Positions 1 to 7,888 of a stretch of DNA of 18,311 nucleotides are shown here, one piece after another. This DNA comes from an uncultured Lachnospiraceae bacterium (lineage in GTDB: Bacteria; Bacillota; Clostridia; Lachnospirales; Lachnospiraceae): NCBI GenBank assembly GCA_902476645.1, contig CABSEG010000062.1, forward strand, positions 1-18,311. Direction: 5' to 3'. The first letter of the stretch is position 1. Every line of letters starts with the position of its first letter. The translations under genes were made by a program, and so were the position numbers. The notes under the pieces are model-generated. The model saw only the letters and a program-made list of their open reading frames with translations, was not told the DNA's origin and did no database searches.

Positions 1-842
1 CTCTGCCCGCCGCTTACCTCTACTGCCGTAATCACTTCCGTATTCGTCCGATATTCATAATCATAAGTCGTGATTTCCGGTTCTTCTGGAGGCACATCCC
101 GGAACCGTACAATACCAAGACCCAAGGAACTCTTTATTTCACTGTTGGAACGGACTCCCGATGTCGGACCGCCCCAGGCCGGATATCCCAGATCTGGTGT
201 TTCCAAAAACATGGAAAGCGGCAGGTTCTGAAATGCCACTGTTGGAAGGACAGTACGAAGCCCACCACTTAACATCTCATCATAGAGCGCTGCCTCTGTT
301 GCTGTAACCGCAATCAGGGTTCCCTGAAATTTAAGGAAACTGATCGGCTCCAATAAGAGCCTATACTCCCCTCCCACCAGTGTGTCAAAGTCCATTCCGG
401 TTAGTCCGGCAATGCTACGCACCACCTGTTCATCTGTAAAATAGCTTTTTATCTGCTCAATATTAGCTTGCCCCAAGCTTTTCGAGCTGATGATCCTTGG
501 TAGGGGCTGTGCCGGATTCACATACTCATACGGATTGGTGTCGATCATCAGGGCACTTCCTTTGGTATATGACATTTTACTGACTTTCCCAAAGGAGTAG
601 GTAATATTGGGATGCTTATTTGTTAAGTCAATCGGTCTTGTTACCGGATCATGGCTCTCTGCCCGGATTACGGTAACCCGCACTCCTTCATTTCCCGGTG
701 ACCAGGAATTCTGGATGGTCCCCTGTCCCATACTTCCGCCACCTCCATCCAGGTTCCCGTCCCCTACCGCATAAACCTGGATGGAGAGTATCAAAGACAG
801 TAAGATTGAGACTGTAAAAAACACATATTTCTTCTGTTTCAA
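1..842 (-). CDS. Secreted glycine-rich surface protein, C-terminus beyond window
   Basis: An open frame runs from a TTG at 842 to the left edge, giving about 280 residues without a stop. A GGAGGA site lies 4 nt before the TTG, and no ATG fits as well. Residues 1-25 form a signal peptide: lysines at 2, 4 and 5, a hydrophobic core, and a VYA cleavage site. The mature protein would begin with a glycine-rich stretch (GDGNLDGGGGSMGQGT) and continue as a soluble, mixed beta-like region without recognisable catalytic motifs. It is the last gene seen downstream of the Tad-like module, separated from it by an intrinsic terminator. By position it could be the exported tip, adhesin or structural partner of the apparatus, in the place TadG-like proteins occupy elsewhere; that role is inference. 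I do not recognise the family. Confidence 0.72.
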   Translation of the reverse strand, partial: MKQKKYVFFTVSILLSLILSIQVYAVGDGNLDGGGGSMGQGTIQNSWSPGNEGVRVTVIRAESHDPVTRPIDLTNKHPNITYSFGKVSKMSYTKGSALMIDTNPYEYVNPAQPLPRIISSKSLGQANIEQIKSYFTDEQVVRSIAGLTGMDFDTLVGGEYRLLLEPISFLKFQGTLIAVTATEAALYDEMLSGGLRTVLPTVAFQNLPLSMFLETPDLGYPAWGGPTSGVRSNSEIKSSLGLGIVRFRDVPPEEPEITTYDYEYRTNTEVITAVEVSGGQ

Positions 843-894
843 GTATCCTCCTTTCCAACCACGGGAAGCCTTGTTTCCTTCCCTGGTTTCTGGG

Positions 895-924
895 AAAAGA
901 AAAAACACCACATTGATGCGGTGC
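895..924 (-). terminator. Intrinsic terminator between the DUF6550-type gene and the secreted protein
   Basis: Reading the minus strand, CACCGC (923-918) pairs with GTGGTG (911-906) with one G-U pair and a 6-nt loop. It is followed by six T, one C and four T (905-895). This is a textbook rho-independent terminator 14 bases after the stop at 939. The next gene starts only 53 bp further on with no obvious promoter between, so it may act as a partial terminator. Confidence 0.75.
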
Positions 925-938
925 TTCCTCTTTCTGTC

Positions 939-1547
939 TTAATCCATAATGCCAATCTTATTCCCGTTTTCATACATATCTTCTGCTGCAGTTCCAGAGC
1001 CTCCTCCTCCATGATTTTCTACCCAGCCGAATCCTGGAACATAGATCTGGTTCCCGGAAGTATCTCCTGCCTGCGGCTGTTCCGGATCTGCTACCGGTTC
1101 GGACGGTTTTTCTACCGCTTCATGATCCACCGGAACCGGAGGGGTATCCTGCTTTGTACCATCCGGTTTTTGTGTTGGATCTGTCAGGATCTCCTTGCTT
1201 GGCGGTTCTGGTTTGGTTGGTTTCGGTTGGATACTCTGCGTTGTCTGATCAGTCTGTGGCGCCCGACTGTCCACCGCCTGAGTGTCTGTTTCCTGATTTT
1301 CTCCGATTCCCTGATGAATCACAAGGCTCTCTTCTTCTCTGGACACTACTTTACTTTCCTCTTCCTTCTTTTCAAAATCTCCAGGATCTACAATCAATTC
1401 TGTTTCCGTTTCCCCTGTTCCTGGCAGAACATCTTTACCTGACGGTTTCGAACCAAACTGCATTCCTATGGCAGCGATCAGGCCGATTCCTATGAGCACG
1501 CCACCCAAAATTGCCAGATTCTTTTTCATCTTCTCTGTCAGTTTCAT
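939..1547 (-). CDS. DUF6550-like proline-rich single-pass membrane protein
   Basis: A 202-residue protein. It has a short basic N-terminus, one hydrophobic segment (about residues 10-29), and a long low-complexity stalk rich in Pro, Glu, Thr and Gln. A compact conserved-looking C-terminal patch follows (PGFGWVENHGGGGSG, then EDMYENGNKIG). The layout suggests a membrane anchor, an extended wall-spanning linker and a small external binding patch. I associate the C-terminal patch with the DUF6550 family found in clostridial Tad-like loci, from memory. The gene has a GGAGG site and follows the TadE-like gene after a 74-bp gap. It is the last gene before the terminator at 895-924. Function is unknown; a structural or anchoring role in the apparatus is inference. 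Confidence 0.75.
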   Translation of the reverse strand: MKLTEKMKKNLAILGGVLIGIGLIAAIGMQFGSKPSGKDVLPGTGETETELIVDPGDFEKKEEESKVVSREEESLVIHQGIGENQETDTQAVDSRAPQTDQTTQSIQPKPTKPEPPSKEILTDPTQKPDGTKQDTPPVPVDHEAVEKPSEPVADPEQPQAGDTSGNQIYVPGFGWVENHGGGGSGTAAEDMYENGNKIGIMD

Positions 1548-1588
1548 AATTCTGCTCCTCCTTTATCCTGTTTTGTTATGCACAACAT

Positions 1589-1618
1589 ACTATACAATCC
1601 TCTCAAAGTCCAGGTCAT
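1589..1618 (-). promoter_or_regulatory. Possible sigma-A promoter upstream of the DUF6550-type gene
   Basis: On the minus strand ATGACC (1618-1613) and TATAGT (1594-1589) are separated by 18 nt and lie about 40 nt upstream of the ATG at 1547. The -10 matches 5 of 6 consensus bases; the -35 is weak (4 of 6). It could allow separate expression of this gene inside an otherwise close-packed operon. Chance occurrence is quite possible. Confidence 0.22.
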
Positions 1619-1621
1619 TCC

Positions 1622-2179
1622 CTAGAACACCTCTGTATATCCAGCCTGTACCTTCAATGTGATCCACATGGATGGAAGAATCCGGCCGCCAAACCGAACC
1701 GGAACCTCCAGTCTAACAATAGCATCTGCCTCAAACCGCTGCGCATGGGCTGGATCTGATGGGGCCAGAGGTGCATTCCGAAGCGTCACTTGCAGGCTGT
1801 CTATGGCAAACTCCATTGCAGTTCCAGTATCCGCATACTTTATATGCCTGCCGCCAGACAATCGGGTCCCTATGGTTTCATCCAGATAATCATAAATGTC
1901 CCCTTCATTCAGATCTTCTTCCCAACTTCCCTCTCCAAAAGGAACATAACTGCCAGAATATCCCTCCCTGACTCCATGATACACACCTGCATAATTATCA
2001 TTGACTGTGGAGATGACAGCATCCTCCACGGCTTCCCGCACACCTGCCGCAATAATTTGAAGCCGGAAATACTCACTAATCCCACACATCAGAATAATCA
2101 ACGAAAGAACAATCCCGATGGTCATGGGAAATGAGGAGGCTCGCCTGTCTCTCAGTATCTCTTTCATCCGTTTCCGCAA
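1622..2179 (-). CDS. TadE-like pseudopilin / minor pilin membrane protein
   Basis: About 185 residues. A basic N-terminal segment (KRMKEILRDRRASSFP) leads into one transmembrane helix (TIGIVLSLIILMCGISEYF), then a long extracytoplasmic domain ending in GYTEVF. A single helix near the N-terminus followed by a globular exported part is the TadE/TadF layout. The frame is open to an ATG at 2263, but that would overlap the upstream gene by 74 bp. A TTG at 2179 sits 5 nt after AGGTGG and starts 11 bp past the upstream stop, so I prefer it; ATG 2167 is the alternative. It follows the DUF4320 gene, as minor pilins do in Tad operons. Exact family assignment is tentative. Confidence 0.68.
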   Translation of the reverse strand: MRKRMKEILRDRRASSFPMTIGIVLSLIILMCGISEYFRLQIIAAGVREAVEDAVISTVNDNYAGVYHGVREGYSGSYVPFGEGSWEEDLNEGDIYDYLDETIGTRLSGGRHIKYADTGTAMEFAIDSLQVTLRNAPLAPSDPAHAQRFEADAIVRLEVPVRFGGRILPSMWITLKVQAGYTEVF

Positions 2180-2189
2180 TCCCTCCACC

Positions 2190-2600
2190 TCATTTCCAGT
2201 AAACTTCTGATTTTCCAGCTGCCTGTGCGCGAAGCGTAACCGGAAAAGAAGCAAACTCGCCAAACAGACCGATATTTGTATCCATCGTCAGGGTAACGGT
2301 AACCTCTTCATTTAACTGGATTCTTCCATGACTGGACCATAAAATGTCCGGATAAAGCCCTGTTTTTTCTGACAGCACAGCGGCACGGCGGCTTGTCTCT
2401 GTACCTACGCGCCCGCTTACCTCTGCTTCACGCACCAGTTCTGTAGCGAAGGTATCCAACTGCTGTTTCTGAATAAAAATCGGAAGCACACGCATGGCAA
2501 GGGCAAGCACCATGACCGCACACAAAACCAACACGATCACATCCACATATCCTTCGCCCCGTCTTTCTGACAGTGCTCTCCATAAACGATGACTCCTCAT
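2190..2600 (-). CDS. DUF4320 family pseudopilin-like protein
   Basis: A 136-residue protein. A short basic leader ending RRGEGYVD is followed at once by a hydrophobic helix (VIVLVLCAVMVLALAMRVL) and an extracytoplasmic domain with GRIQLNEEVTVTLT and a C-terminal KSEVYWK, which I recognise as DUF4320. The leader-helix layout resembles type IVb prepilins, and the GEGYVD motif is also present in the pilin-like protein at 8345-8584. The frame extends upstream to 2687, but ATG 2600 has AGGAGG 5 nt before it and begins 17 nt after the TadC stop, so it is the likely start. A minor pilin or pilus-initiating subunit processed by the peptidase encoded at 7885-8343 is a reasonable inference. Confidence 0.82.
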   Translation of the reverse strand: MRSHRLWRALSERRGEGYVDVIVLVLCAVMVLALAMRVLPIFIQKQQLDTFATELVREAEVSGRVGTETSRRAAVLSEKTGLYPDILWSSHGRIQLNEEVTVTLTMDTNIGLFGEFASFPVTLRAQAAGKSEVYWK

Positions 2601-2617
2601 CCTCTCCTCCTTCCTGT

Positions 2618-3490
2618 CTAAAACATTCCTCCGAGGCTCTCCAATGCCACATAGCAGATAATCGCCAGGTAAGTCAGCAGAAAACATACCAGCATGACAA
2701 AGGAAAAAACACGGATCTTAGGAGGGATTTTCTGTGCCTGTGCTTTTAATCTCTGCAGTTCGATCTGCTTAAAATCATGAGCCAGCATCTGAAAATACAC
2801 TGTGCTGTCATCCCCTCGAAGGACACCAATCAATCCACGTACCACATCGGACAGCATGGGCGAGTTCAGTCTTGCCTCGAATCGTGTCAGCGCCGCTTCA
2901 TAATTGGAGGAACGCATATCCGCCAGAAGAATATCTAACTCTCCAGTCAGCGCTGGTCCCGCATTCCCCTTGAACCGCTCCAACATACCGATCACATTAC
3001 GGCTTGCTTTCAGTTCCTGTTCCATAGTCGCCACCATTCTCGGAAGCTCCCCCTCTATCTCTTCCCGCTTTGCCTTTAAGGTTTCATCCGCTTTCTGATT
3101 TTCCTTAAAGTAAAGAAGTAAGGCCAGCACAACCACGACAGGAACTAGAAGTGGAAAAAGAAATATGCAGGGAATCGCTCCCAAAAGAACTGCGCCTGAT
3201 TTTACCAGAGCATACGCCTGATACACTTCCGGGGTCATATTCATTCCACTGGCTTTTAACACATTCTGCATCCTGCTTCTCTTATATGCATCCATCCGGA
3301 TGAAACCAGACAGTCGCACTGCTAGGATCATAAAATAAGTTTCCAATGTCTTTGCCGCTTTCCGCTCCTGTTTTACCGTACCCAGCATGGCCTTCGCCGC
3401 ACCCATGGTAGGTAACTTTAGAACAGACGCAGTTAAAAAGAAAAGTCCCAGAGCTAAAAACAGCCCGAATAAAAACAACAAGCCTTCCAT
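2618..3490 (-). CDS. tadC: TadC-like type II secretion F family inner-membrane protein
   Basis: A 290-residue protein with an N-terminal transmembrane segment (about 3-22), a pair of central segments (about 98-130), a cytoplasmic helical region containing the T2SF-type stretch (ELPRMVATMEQELKAS to about residue 235) and a C-terminal helix (about 262-285). This fits the TadC half of the TadB/TadC membrane platform that couples the CpaF ATPase to pilin polymerisation. Size is normal for TadC. It begins 2 nt after the TadB stop, and its AGGAGG ribosome site lies inside the end of tadB, so the two are translationally coupled. Assignment to TadC rather than TadB rests on gene order. Confidence 0.82.
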   Translation of the reverse strand: MEGLLFLFGLFLALGLFFLTASVLKLPTMGAAKAMLGTVKQERKAAKTLETYFMILAVRLSGFIRMDAYKRSRMQNVLKASGMNMTPEVYQAYALVKSGAVLLGAIPCIFLFPLLVPVVVVLALLLYFKENQKADETLKAKREEIEGELPRMVATMEQELKASRNVIGMLERFKGNAGPALTGELDILLADMRSSNYEAALTRFEARLNSPMLSDVVRGLIGVLRGDDSTVYFQMLAHDFKQIELQRLKAQAQKIPPKIRVFSFVMLVCFLLTYLAIICYVALESLGGMF

Positions 3491-3492
3491 AG

Positions 3493-4422
3493 CTACCTCC
3501 TGTATTCAATGGGACGGGTCAATTTCACTACAAAGCCAGCGGATATAAAAATAGCCGCTGCAGTAGCAGCCAGAATACACTGTCCCAGTACCGTATGCAT
3601 CAGTACATCATACCAATCCTGATTCAGCAGATACATAAGAGGAATATTGCCTACTACAAACACAACCATGATCATAAACTCTTTTCTTGGTTCTGCGATC
3701 ATGTATTCCAGTTCTGCGTTCACGTTCCGCATATCCGACAGCTTTGATACGATGGGCGGCAGTGTAGTCTTTAAGCTCCGGTCATGCTGGCAGTCACTGA
3801 CCGCATCGCACCACTCCCGAAACACCTCATTATCAATCCTTCCCCGCAAAATCCGAAGGGCGGCCTGAACATCCGGATTTACCATTTTAATCTGGATGAG
3901 AAAATCCTGAAATACTCTGGACACTGGAGGATTTAAATATGCTGTATTCTCCTCCACCGCCGTCACAATATCTTCTGTCCTCAGATATGCTGTGGTAATG
4001 ACCGAAAGCGCCGTTTCCAGTTCTGCAGACACATCCCTTTTATAATGATTGGCAGTCAGTTTCACATACCAGAATGGCAGAAATAAAAAACCCACTGCCA
4101 TCACCGGAGCCAGGAAAAAATTCCCTAACAAAATGGCAATGGATCCCCCAGCGCAAAACAGTGCCAGAGCAACTGCGCAGATGAAGGAAAACCGGTTCCC
4201 CCTGCCCGTCATTTGAAGAATGTTCTGTGCTTCCTTCAGTTCCCTGCGCAAAATCCCTGATTTTTTTCTTCCTGATGATTCCCTGATGTCTTCCCGCAGA
4301 CTTCGTTTGGGATTCAATAAAAATCCAAACAGGCTGTCCGTAAACTCCACTGGCTTCATTTCCAGCAGTAAAAATACACCCACGATCATTCCTGCACACG
4401 CCAATAGCTGAATCGCCGTCAT
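3493..4422 (-). CDS. tadB: TadB-like type II secretion F family inner-membrane protein
   Basis: A 309-residue protein. It has an N-terminal transmembrane helix (about 4-21), a basic cytoplasmic linker, two central helices (about 80-120), a cytoplasmic T2SF region beginning near YKRDVSAELETALSVI, and two C-terminal helices (about 250-300). It is the probable partner of the TadC-like protein in the membrane platform driven by the CpaF ATPase. Its ATG overlaps the cpaF stop by 4 bp (ATGA), indicating translational coupling and a shared stoichiometry. Order cpaF-tadB-tadC is the classic Tad order. Sequence divergence from the second TadB-like fragment at 17902-18311 shows the two belong to different Tad lineages. 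Confidence 0.82.
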   Translation of the reverse strand: MTAIQLLACAGMIVGVFLLLEMKPVEFTDSLFGFLLNPKRSLREDIRESSGRKKSGILRRELKEAQNILQMTGRGNRFSFICAVALALFCAGGSIAILLGNFFLAPVMAVGFLFLPFWYVKLTANHYKRDVSAELETALSVITTAYLRTEDIVTAVEENTAYLNPPVSRVFQDFLIQIKMVNPDVQAALRILRGRIDNEVFREWCDAVSDCQHDRSLKTTLPPIVSKLSDMRNVNAELEYMIAEPRKEFMIMVVFVVGNIPLMYLLNQDWYDVLMHTVLGQCILAATAAAIFISAGFVVKLTRPIEYRR

Positions 4423-6065
4423 CCGTTCTCCCCCTCTCTATCCTTTTTTACATTCAAAAGTCCTGCCAGCGTTTCCTGCGGCATTCCATTCTCCATCAGC
4501 CGTCTTGCCAGACTGTCCGAAATTGGGTTGATTTGTCTATGATGCCCCACAATTACAAACTTTCCATCCTCCACTCTGTTTTCCGTAATCTGATATTGAA
4601 ACAGCGGACGGTATCGTCTGGTTCCATCTGCCAGAATCTCACACTCCATGATTTCCATTAAACGGCGTTCCTTGTTTTCCAGCTGTTTGCAAAATGCGAT
4701 GATCGGATAGGCTTCCGTTACAAATCCCATCAAAGTCTCATCGCTCATATCCACAGCACGTTTACACAGGGAAACCATGCGGCGGTAGGTTGCCTCACAG
4801 CTCATGGAATGGATGGTTGTCACAACCGCAACACCGGTTCTGGCTGCCTCCTGTGCCGCATTCGCTTCTGGTCCACGCATTTCTCCTACCACAATAATAT
4901 CCGGATTAAAGCGTAGCGCCATATCAAGAAGTGCAATCTGATCTACTCTCTGCCTCTCATTCTCGCTGTCACGGGTCAAGGTATGAATCACGGAATTGAC
5001 TACCCTCCCATCCTTTCTGCGTACCAACGCCAGCTCCCTTGAACCATTCTCAATACTGTAAATACGCTTACCGTCCGGAATTGTGGTCAGAAGCCAGCCT
5101 AACAGTGTGGTTTTTCCGGAGCTTGTGGCTCCCGCCACACACACAGAGATTCCATACCGGATGCACTCCGATAAAAAATCCAGCATCTGACTGGTTGCCG
5201 TTCCTCCCTTTATAAAGTCCTGTTTCTTCATGCTCTGGGGATTCACAATTCGGATCGAAGCTGCCACCCCGACATCCTCATCAACAAGAGGTGTCTTCAG
5301 TACAGCAATACGGATATTTTTACTTAAATGTCCCAGAACGCTTGGACTCGCATCATCCAGCACCATTCCAGACACATGCAACATACGCCGAATGACATTG
5401 ATGGCATGTTCGGGGCTTTCAAAATGCTCTTTCAATTTTTCTGTCACTCCACCAGAATACTGGACCTCCACATCATCCCAGGCATTTACATCGATCTCCT
5501 CGATTCCTTCCCCGTAGATGTACTTTGTGAGAAAACCGAACTCTGCCATTTCTGAATAAATCGCATCAATCAGCTCATCCGTGGTTTTTCCCGGTACTTG
5601 TATACGGTTATCCTGAATATACTTCCCGGCAAATCGGCGGATCTGTGCTTTTATTTCTTCGTTTCCATCTCCGGTTACCAGATTACTATATTCTTTGGAA
5701 AGATACGCCTGTATCTCCTGCAGCACGGACTGAAAGTCACGCCCTTCATCCTCCGATGCAAAAAACAGGTCATGGGTACGGAGAGAACGACCTCCCGTTT
5801 TTTGAGTGCGCAGAGGATCCTCTATGTCCTCCTCTTCTGACCAGATATCCTCCTTTCCATGCATCTGTCCTTCACAAGTCTGTTCCGACAGGCTATCATT
5901 TTGGAGGTTTTCTTCTGTCTCCTCCCCTCCATCCAAGCCATCCAAAGAAGCCTCCGTTTCCATGATCTCCTCCGGAAGATGTCCAGAATCCTGTCGTGTT
6001 TCTTCCCGAACAGCTTCGGGAAAACCCGCAGAAAACGCGGCTTTGCTGCGTCTTTCCCCTAACAT
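4419..6065 (-). CDS. cpaF: CpaF/TadA-type secretion ATPase
   Basis: A 548-residue ATPase of the type II/IV secretion (GspE) superfamily that would power pilus assembly or export from the cytoplasmic face. Visible motifs: Walker A GATSSGKTT (312-320), SIENGSREL (337-345, the Asp-box region), Walker B IIVVGEMRG (390-398) and the His-box TTIHS (416-420). The N-terminal domain includes EFGFLTKYIYGEGIEEIDVN. The first 110 or so residues are an unusual acidic, Glu/Asp-rich and probably disordered extension not needed for the fold. Its start overlaps the upstream cpaE-like stop by 7 bp and its stop overlaps tadB by 4 bp. CpaF is distinguished from conjugative VirB11 ATPases mainly by the TadB/TadC neighbours. 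Confidence 0.93.
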   Translation of the reverse strand: MLGERRSKAAFSAGFPEAVREETRQDSGHLPEEIMETEASLDGLDGGEETEENLQNDSLSEQTCEGQMHGKEDIWSEEEDIEDPLRTQKTGGRSLRTHDLFFASEDEGRDFQSVLQEIQAYLSKEYSNLVTGDGNEEIKAQIRRFAGKYIQDNRIQVPGKTTDELIDAIYSEMAEFGFLTKYIYGEGIEEIDVNAWDDVEVQYSGGVTEKLKEHFESPEHAINVIRRMLHVSGMVLDDASPSVLGHLSKNIRIAVLKTPLVDEDVGVAASIRIVNPQSMKKQDFIKGGTATSQMLDFLSECIRYGISVCVAGATSSGKTTLLGWLLTTIPDGKRIYSIENGSRELALVRRKDGRVVNSVIHTLTRDSENERQRVDQIALLDMALRFNPDIIVVGEMRGPEANAAQEAARTGVAVVTTIHSMSCEATYRRMVSLCKRAVDMSDETLMGFVTEAYPIIAFCKQLENKERRLMEIMECEILADGTRRYRPLFQYQITENRVEDGKFVIVGHHRQINPISDSLARRLMENGMPQETLAGLLNVKKDREGENG

Positions 6066-6871
6066 CCGAACACCTCCTTTGTGATTGCTTCCATGGTTTT
6101 TCTAAACCCTTTACTGTCCTTTAGTACCAGTTCTTTCAGAAGGTTCCCTTCCAGAACCTGTGCCTTTACTTCCTCGGAATGAGGGATCTGGAATGCCACA
6201 TTGCCGAGCACCCGTTCAATGTGTTCGCTGGCCTCATTGGGATATACATTGCTCGCCACTTTATACTGCTTTTCTGCATCCCACTGACTGTCCTTAAGAA
6301 GCGGAAGCTGGCTGGAAAGATAACTGATGGATTTCAGATCACAGTTTACCAGCCGCAGCACTGCATCTGCCTCCATCAAGGCAATGGCCGAAAGAATGTC
6401 ATTGGCAATACAGCTTCCACAATCAACGATGATATAGGGAGCGATCTTTCTCAAACACTGCAGTAATTCCTCTGCCTGTGGCCGCTCGTAAGGTGGGTAT
6501 GTGTATTCATTTTCCCCCTTCCTCATTCCAAGGATTGTTAGATGGCGTATTTTTTTATGAGTAATACAGTTATGGCGTACCAACGATTCCGACACATGGG
6601 TTGCTGCCAGAACACTCCCCAGAGAATGCTCCTCTTCCAGGTCTCCAGGAGGACAGATACAGGGAAGCATCGGTGTATTCATATCACACAGAAGGAGAGC
6701 TACATCCTTCTTCTGCATGGCAAGACGCGCCGCCAGCTTCACTGCTGTCGTGGTTTTACCAGATCCAGGACTTCCCCAGACTGCCAGCATTTGATTCTCA
6801 TTTTCCGGTTCCCAGTCAGGAGAGCTGTCCCCGGCTCCCCTGCTGAAAATACTGTTTTTTAGAAAATTCAA
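6059..6871 (-). CDS. cpaE: CpaE/TadZ-like P-loop protein
   Basis: A 270-residue P-loop protein of the MinD/ParA type. The nucleotide loop GSPGSGKTTTA lies at residues 33-43, early in the chain, so the N-terminal receiver-like domain of classical CpaE is absent. IIVDCGS (about 148-154) fits the Walker B/switch region. In Tad systems such proteins position the machinery. The start is a TTG at 6871 with GGAG 8 nt upstream, 3 bp after the CpaB-like stop; no ATG is available nearby. The P-loop is of the plain GxxGxGKT form rather than the deviant KGGxxKT of MinD, a point of difference from canonical TadZ. The stop overlaps cpaF by 7 bp. Confidence 0.83.
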   Translation of the reverse strand: MNFLKNSIFSRGAGDSSPDWEPENENQMLAVWGSPGSGKTTTAVKLAARLAMQKKDVALLLCDMNTPMLPCICPPGDLEEEHSLGSVLAATHVSESLVRHNCITHKKIRHLTILGMRKGENEYTYPPYERPQAEELLQCLRKIAPYIIVDCGSCIANDILSAIALMEADAVLRLVNCDLKSISYLSSQLPLLKDSQWDAEKQYKVASNVYPNEASEHIERVLGNVAFQIPHSEEVKAQVLEGNLLKELVLKDSKGFRKTMEAITKEVFGC

Positions 6872-6874
6872 GGC

Positions 6875-7735
6875 TTACTCCACCCCGCTTTCCTCTGTTT
6901 CGCCCTGTCTGGTTTCCTCCTGCTCCTCTGCTTTGGTTTCCTCTGGCTCCTTATCAGAATGATCCAGTGCCTCGTTTTCTTCCGCTTCTCCTTCCATATC
7001 TTCTGGAGGATACAGTTCCGTTAACATCTGGTTTTGCGCTTCCAAAAACTGCCCTGCACTCTTTTCATCCCCGCGATACACCAGAGATAAATGCAGTTTT
7101 CCATCTGCCTCCAGTTCTGCCAAAACCATTGACTGCTCTGGTGTTACCAGCAAGGTAACGGTTCCAGGCAGCTCACGATCCGCTCCATCTTCCAGTTCTT
7201 CTCCCGTATTTGCGTCATATCCACTGTTTGCAGTCACAGCAATGACCTCCACATACTGAAGTTCCGCAGGAATTACTGTTTTTCCCTGCTTTCTATAATC
7301 TGGAGCTATGACTGACACAATATCGCCGCTCTTTAGCTTTCCGGACAATCCATTGGCAAATGCCTTAACCGTAACAGAGATTGCCTGCTTTTCTCCTGTC
7401 AGATGATAGAGATAGGCATTTTCTGCCGCCGGCTCTTCTGCAATCTTGGATGTCAGGATGTAATCTCCTGGCGCCAAATCTGCAGATGCAAATGCCCCAA
7501 CTACAGTATCCGAATGCTTTACTACATCATCCGGCAGGTTATAACTGCCAACCTCTATGGTCTTTACCATGTCAGAAGTAATTTCTTCTCCCACTGAAAT
7601 TGGTTTTACTACACGGACAATTTCCGTCTTTTCACTCATAGCCTTATTAAACAATGGTGTAACTGCAAAGCAGATGATCAAAGACAGCACGATGCAAAGC
7701 ACACCAAGTACAGTCCTGTTTTTCAAAAATCGCAT
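6875..7735 (-). CDS. cpaB: CpaB/RcpC-like SAF-domain pilus assembly protein
   Basis: A 286-residue protein. One N-terminal transmembrane segment (about 9-30) is followed by a SAF domain starting near VVKPISVGEEITSDMV with the characteristic LAPGDYILTSKI (about residues 40-105). A second beta-rich region contains the RcpC-like stretch from QAISVTVKAFANGLSG through LKSGDIVSVIAP to TLLVTPEQSMVLAELE. The last 45 or so residues are a strongly acidic Glu-rich tail, which is unusual. In Gram-negative Tad systems CpaB works with the secretin; there is none here, so its job in a monoderm is probably wall-zone assembly (inference). ATG with a GGAGGAG site; directly upstream of the cpaE-like gene with a 3-bp gap. 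Confidence 0.85.
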   Translation of the reverse strand: MRFLKNRTVLGVLCIVLSLIICFAVTPLFNKAMSEKTEIVRVVKPISVGEEITSDMVKTIEVGSYNLPDDVVKHSDTVVGAFASADLAPGDYILTSKIAEEPAAENAYLYHLTGEKQAISVTVKAFANGLSGKLKSGDIVSVIAPDYRKQGKTVIPAELQYVEVIAVTANSGYDANTGEELEDGADRELPGTVTLLVTPEQSMVLAELEADGKLHLSLVYRGDEKSAGQFLEAQNQMLTELYPPEDMEGEAEENEALDHSDKEPEETKAEEQEETRQGETEESGVE

Positions 7736-7804
7736 TTCATCTCCTCCAACTCTTTTCCTTATTTTGATTCCTTTTTAACCAGTGTTCCACTGACTGCTGT
7801 CTTC

Positions 7805-7888
7805 CTATTTTCTGTTGTGGTATACGATGGCCGCAACCATTGTAAGCGGCACTGCAACACAAACCATGATCCATAATTTCTTCTTCAT
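7805..7888 (-). CDS. 27-residue single-pass membrane peptide, translationally coupled
   Basis: The ATG at 7888 overlaps the prepilin peptidase stop by 4 bp (ATGA), with AGGAGG 9 nt upstream. The frame closes with TAG at 7805. The peptide has a KKK start, a hydrophobic run of about 19 residues (LWIMVCVAVPLTMVAAIVY) and ends HNRK: a miniature bitopic membrane protein. No family is recognised. Coupling to the peptidase gene and its place inside the Tad-like operon suggest a small accessory subunit, but a chance ORF cannot be excluded. Confidence 0.5.
   Translation of the reverse strand: MKKKLWIMVCVAVPLTMVAAIVYHNRK

Noticed and set aside
921..1442. Long plus-strand open frame opposite the DUF6550-type gene
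   Set aside because: It is antisense to a gene with a good start, ribosome site and recognisable protein; its composition is that of a shadow frame with no ribosome site of note.
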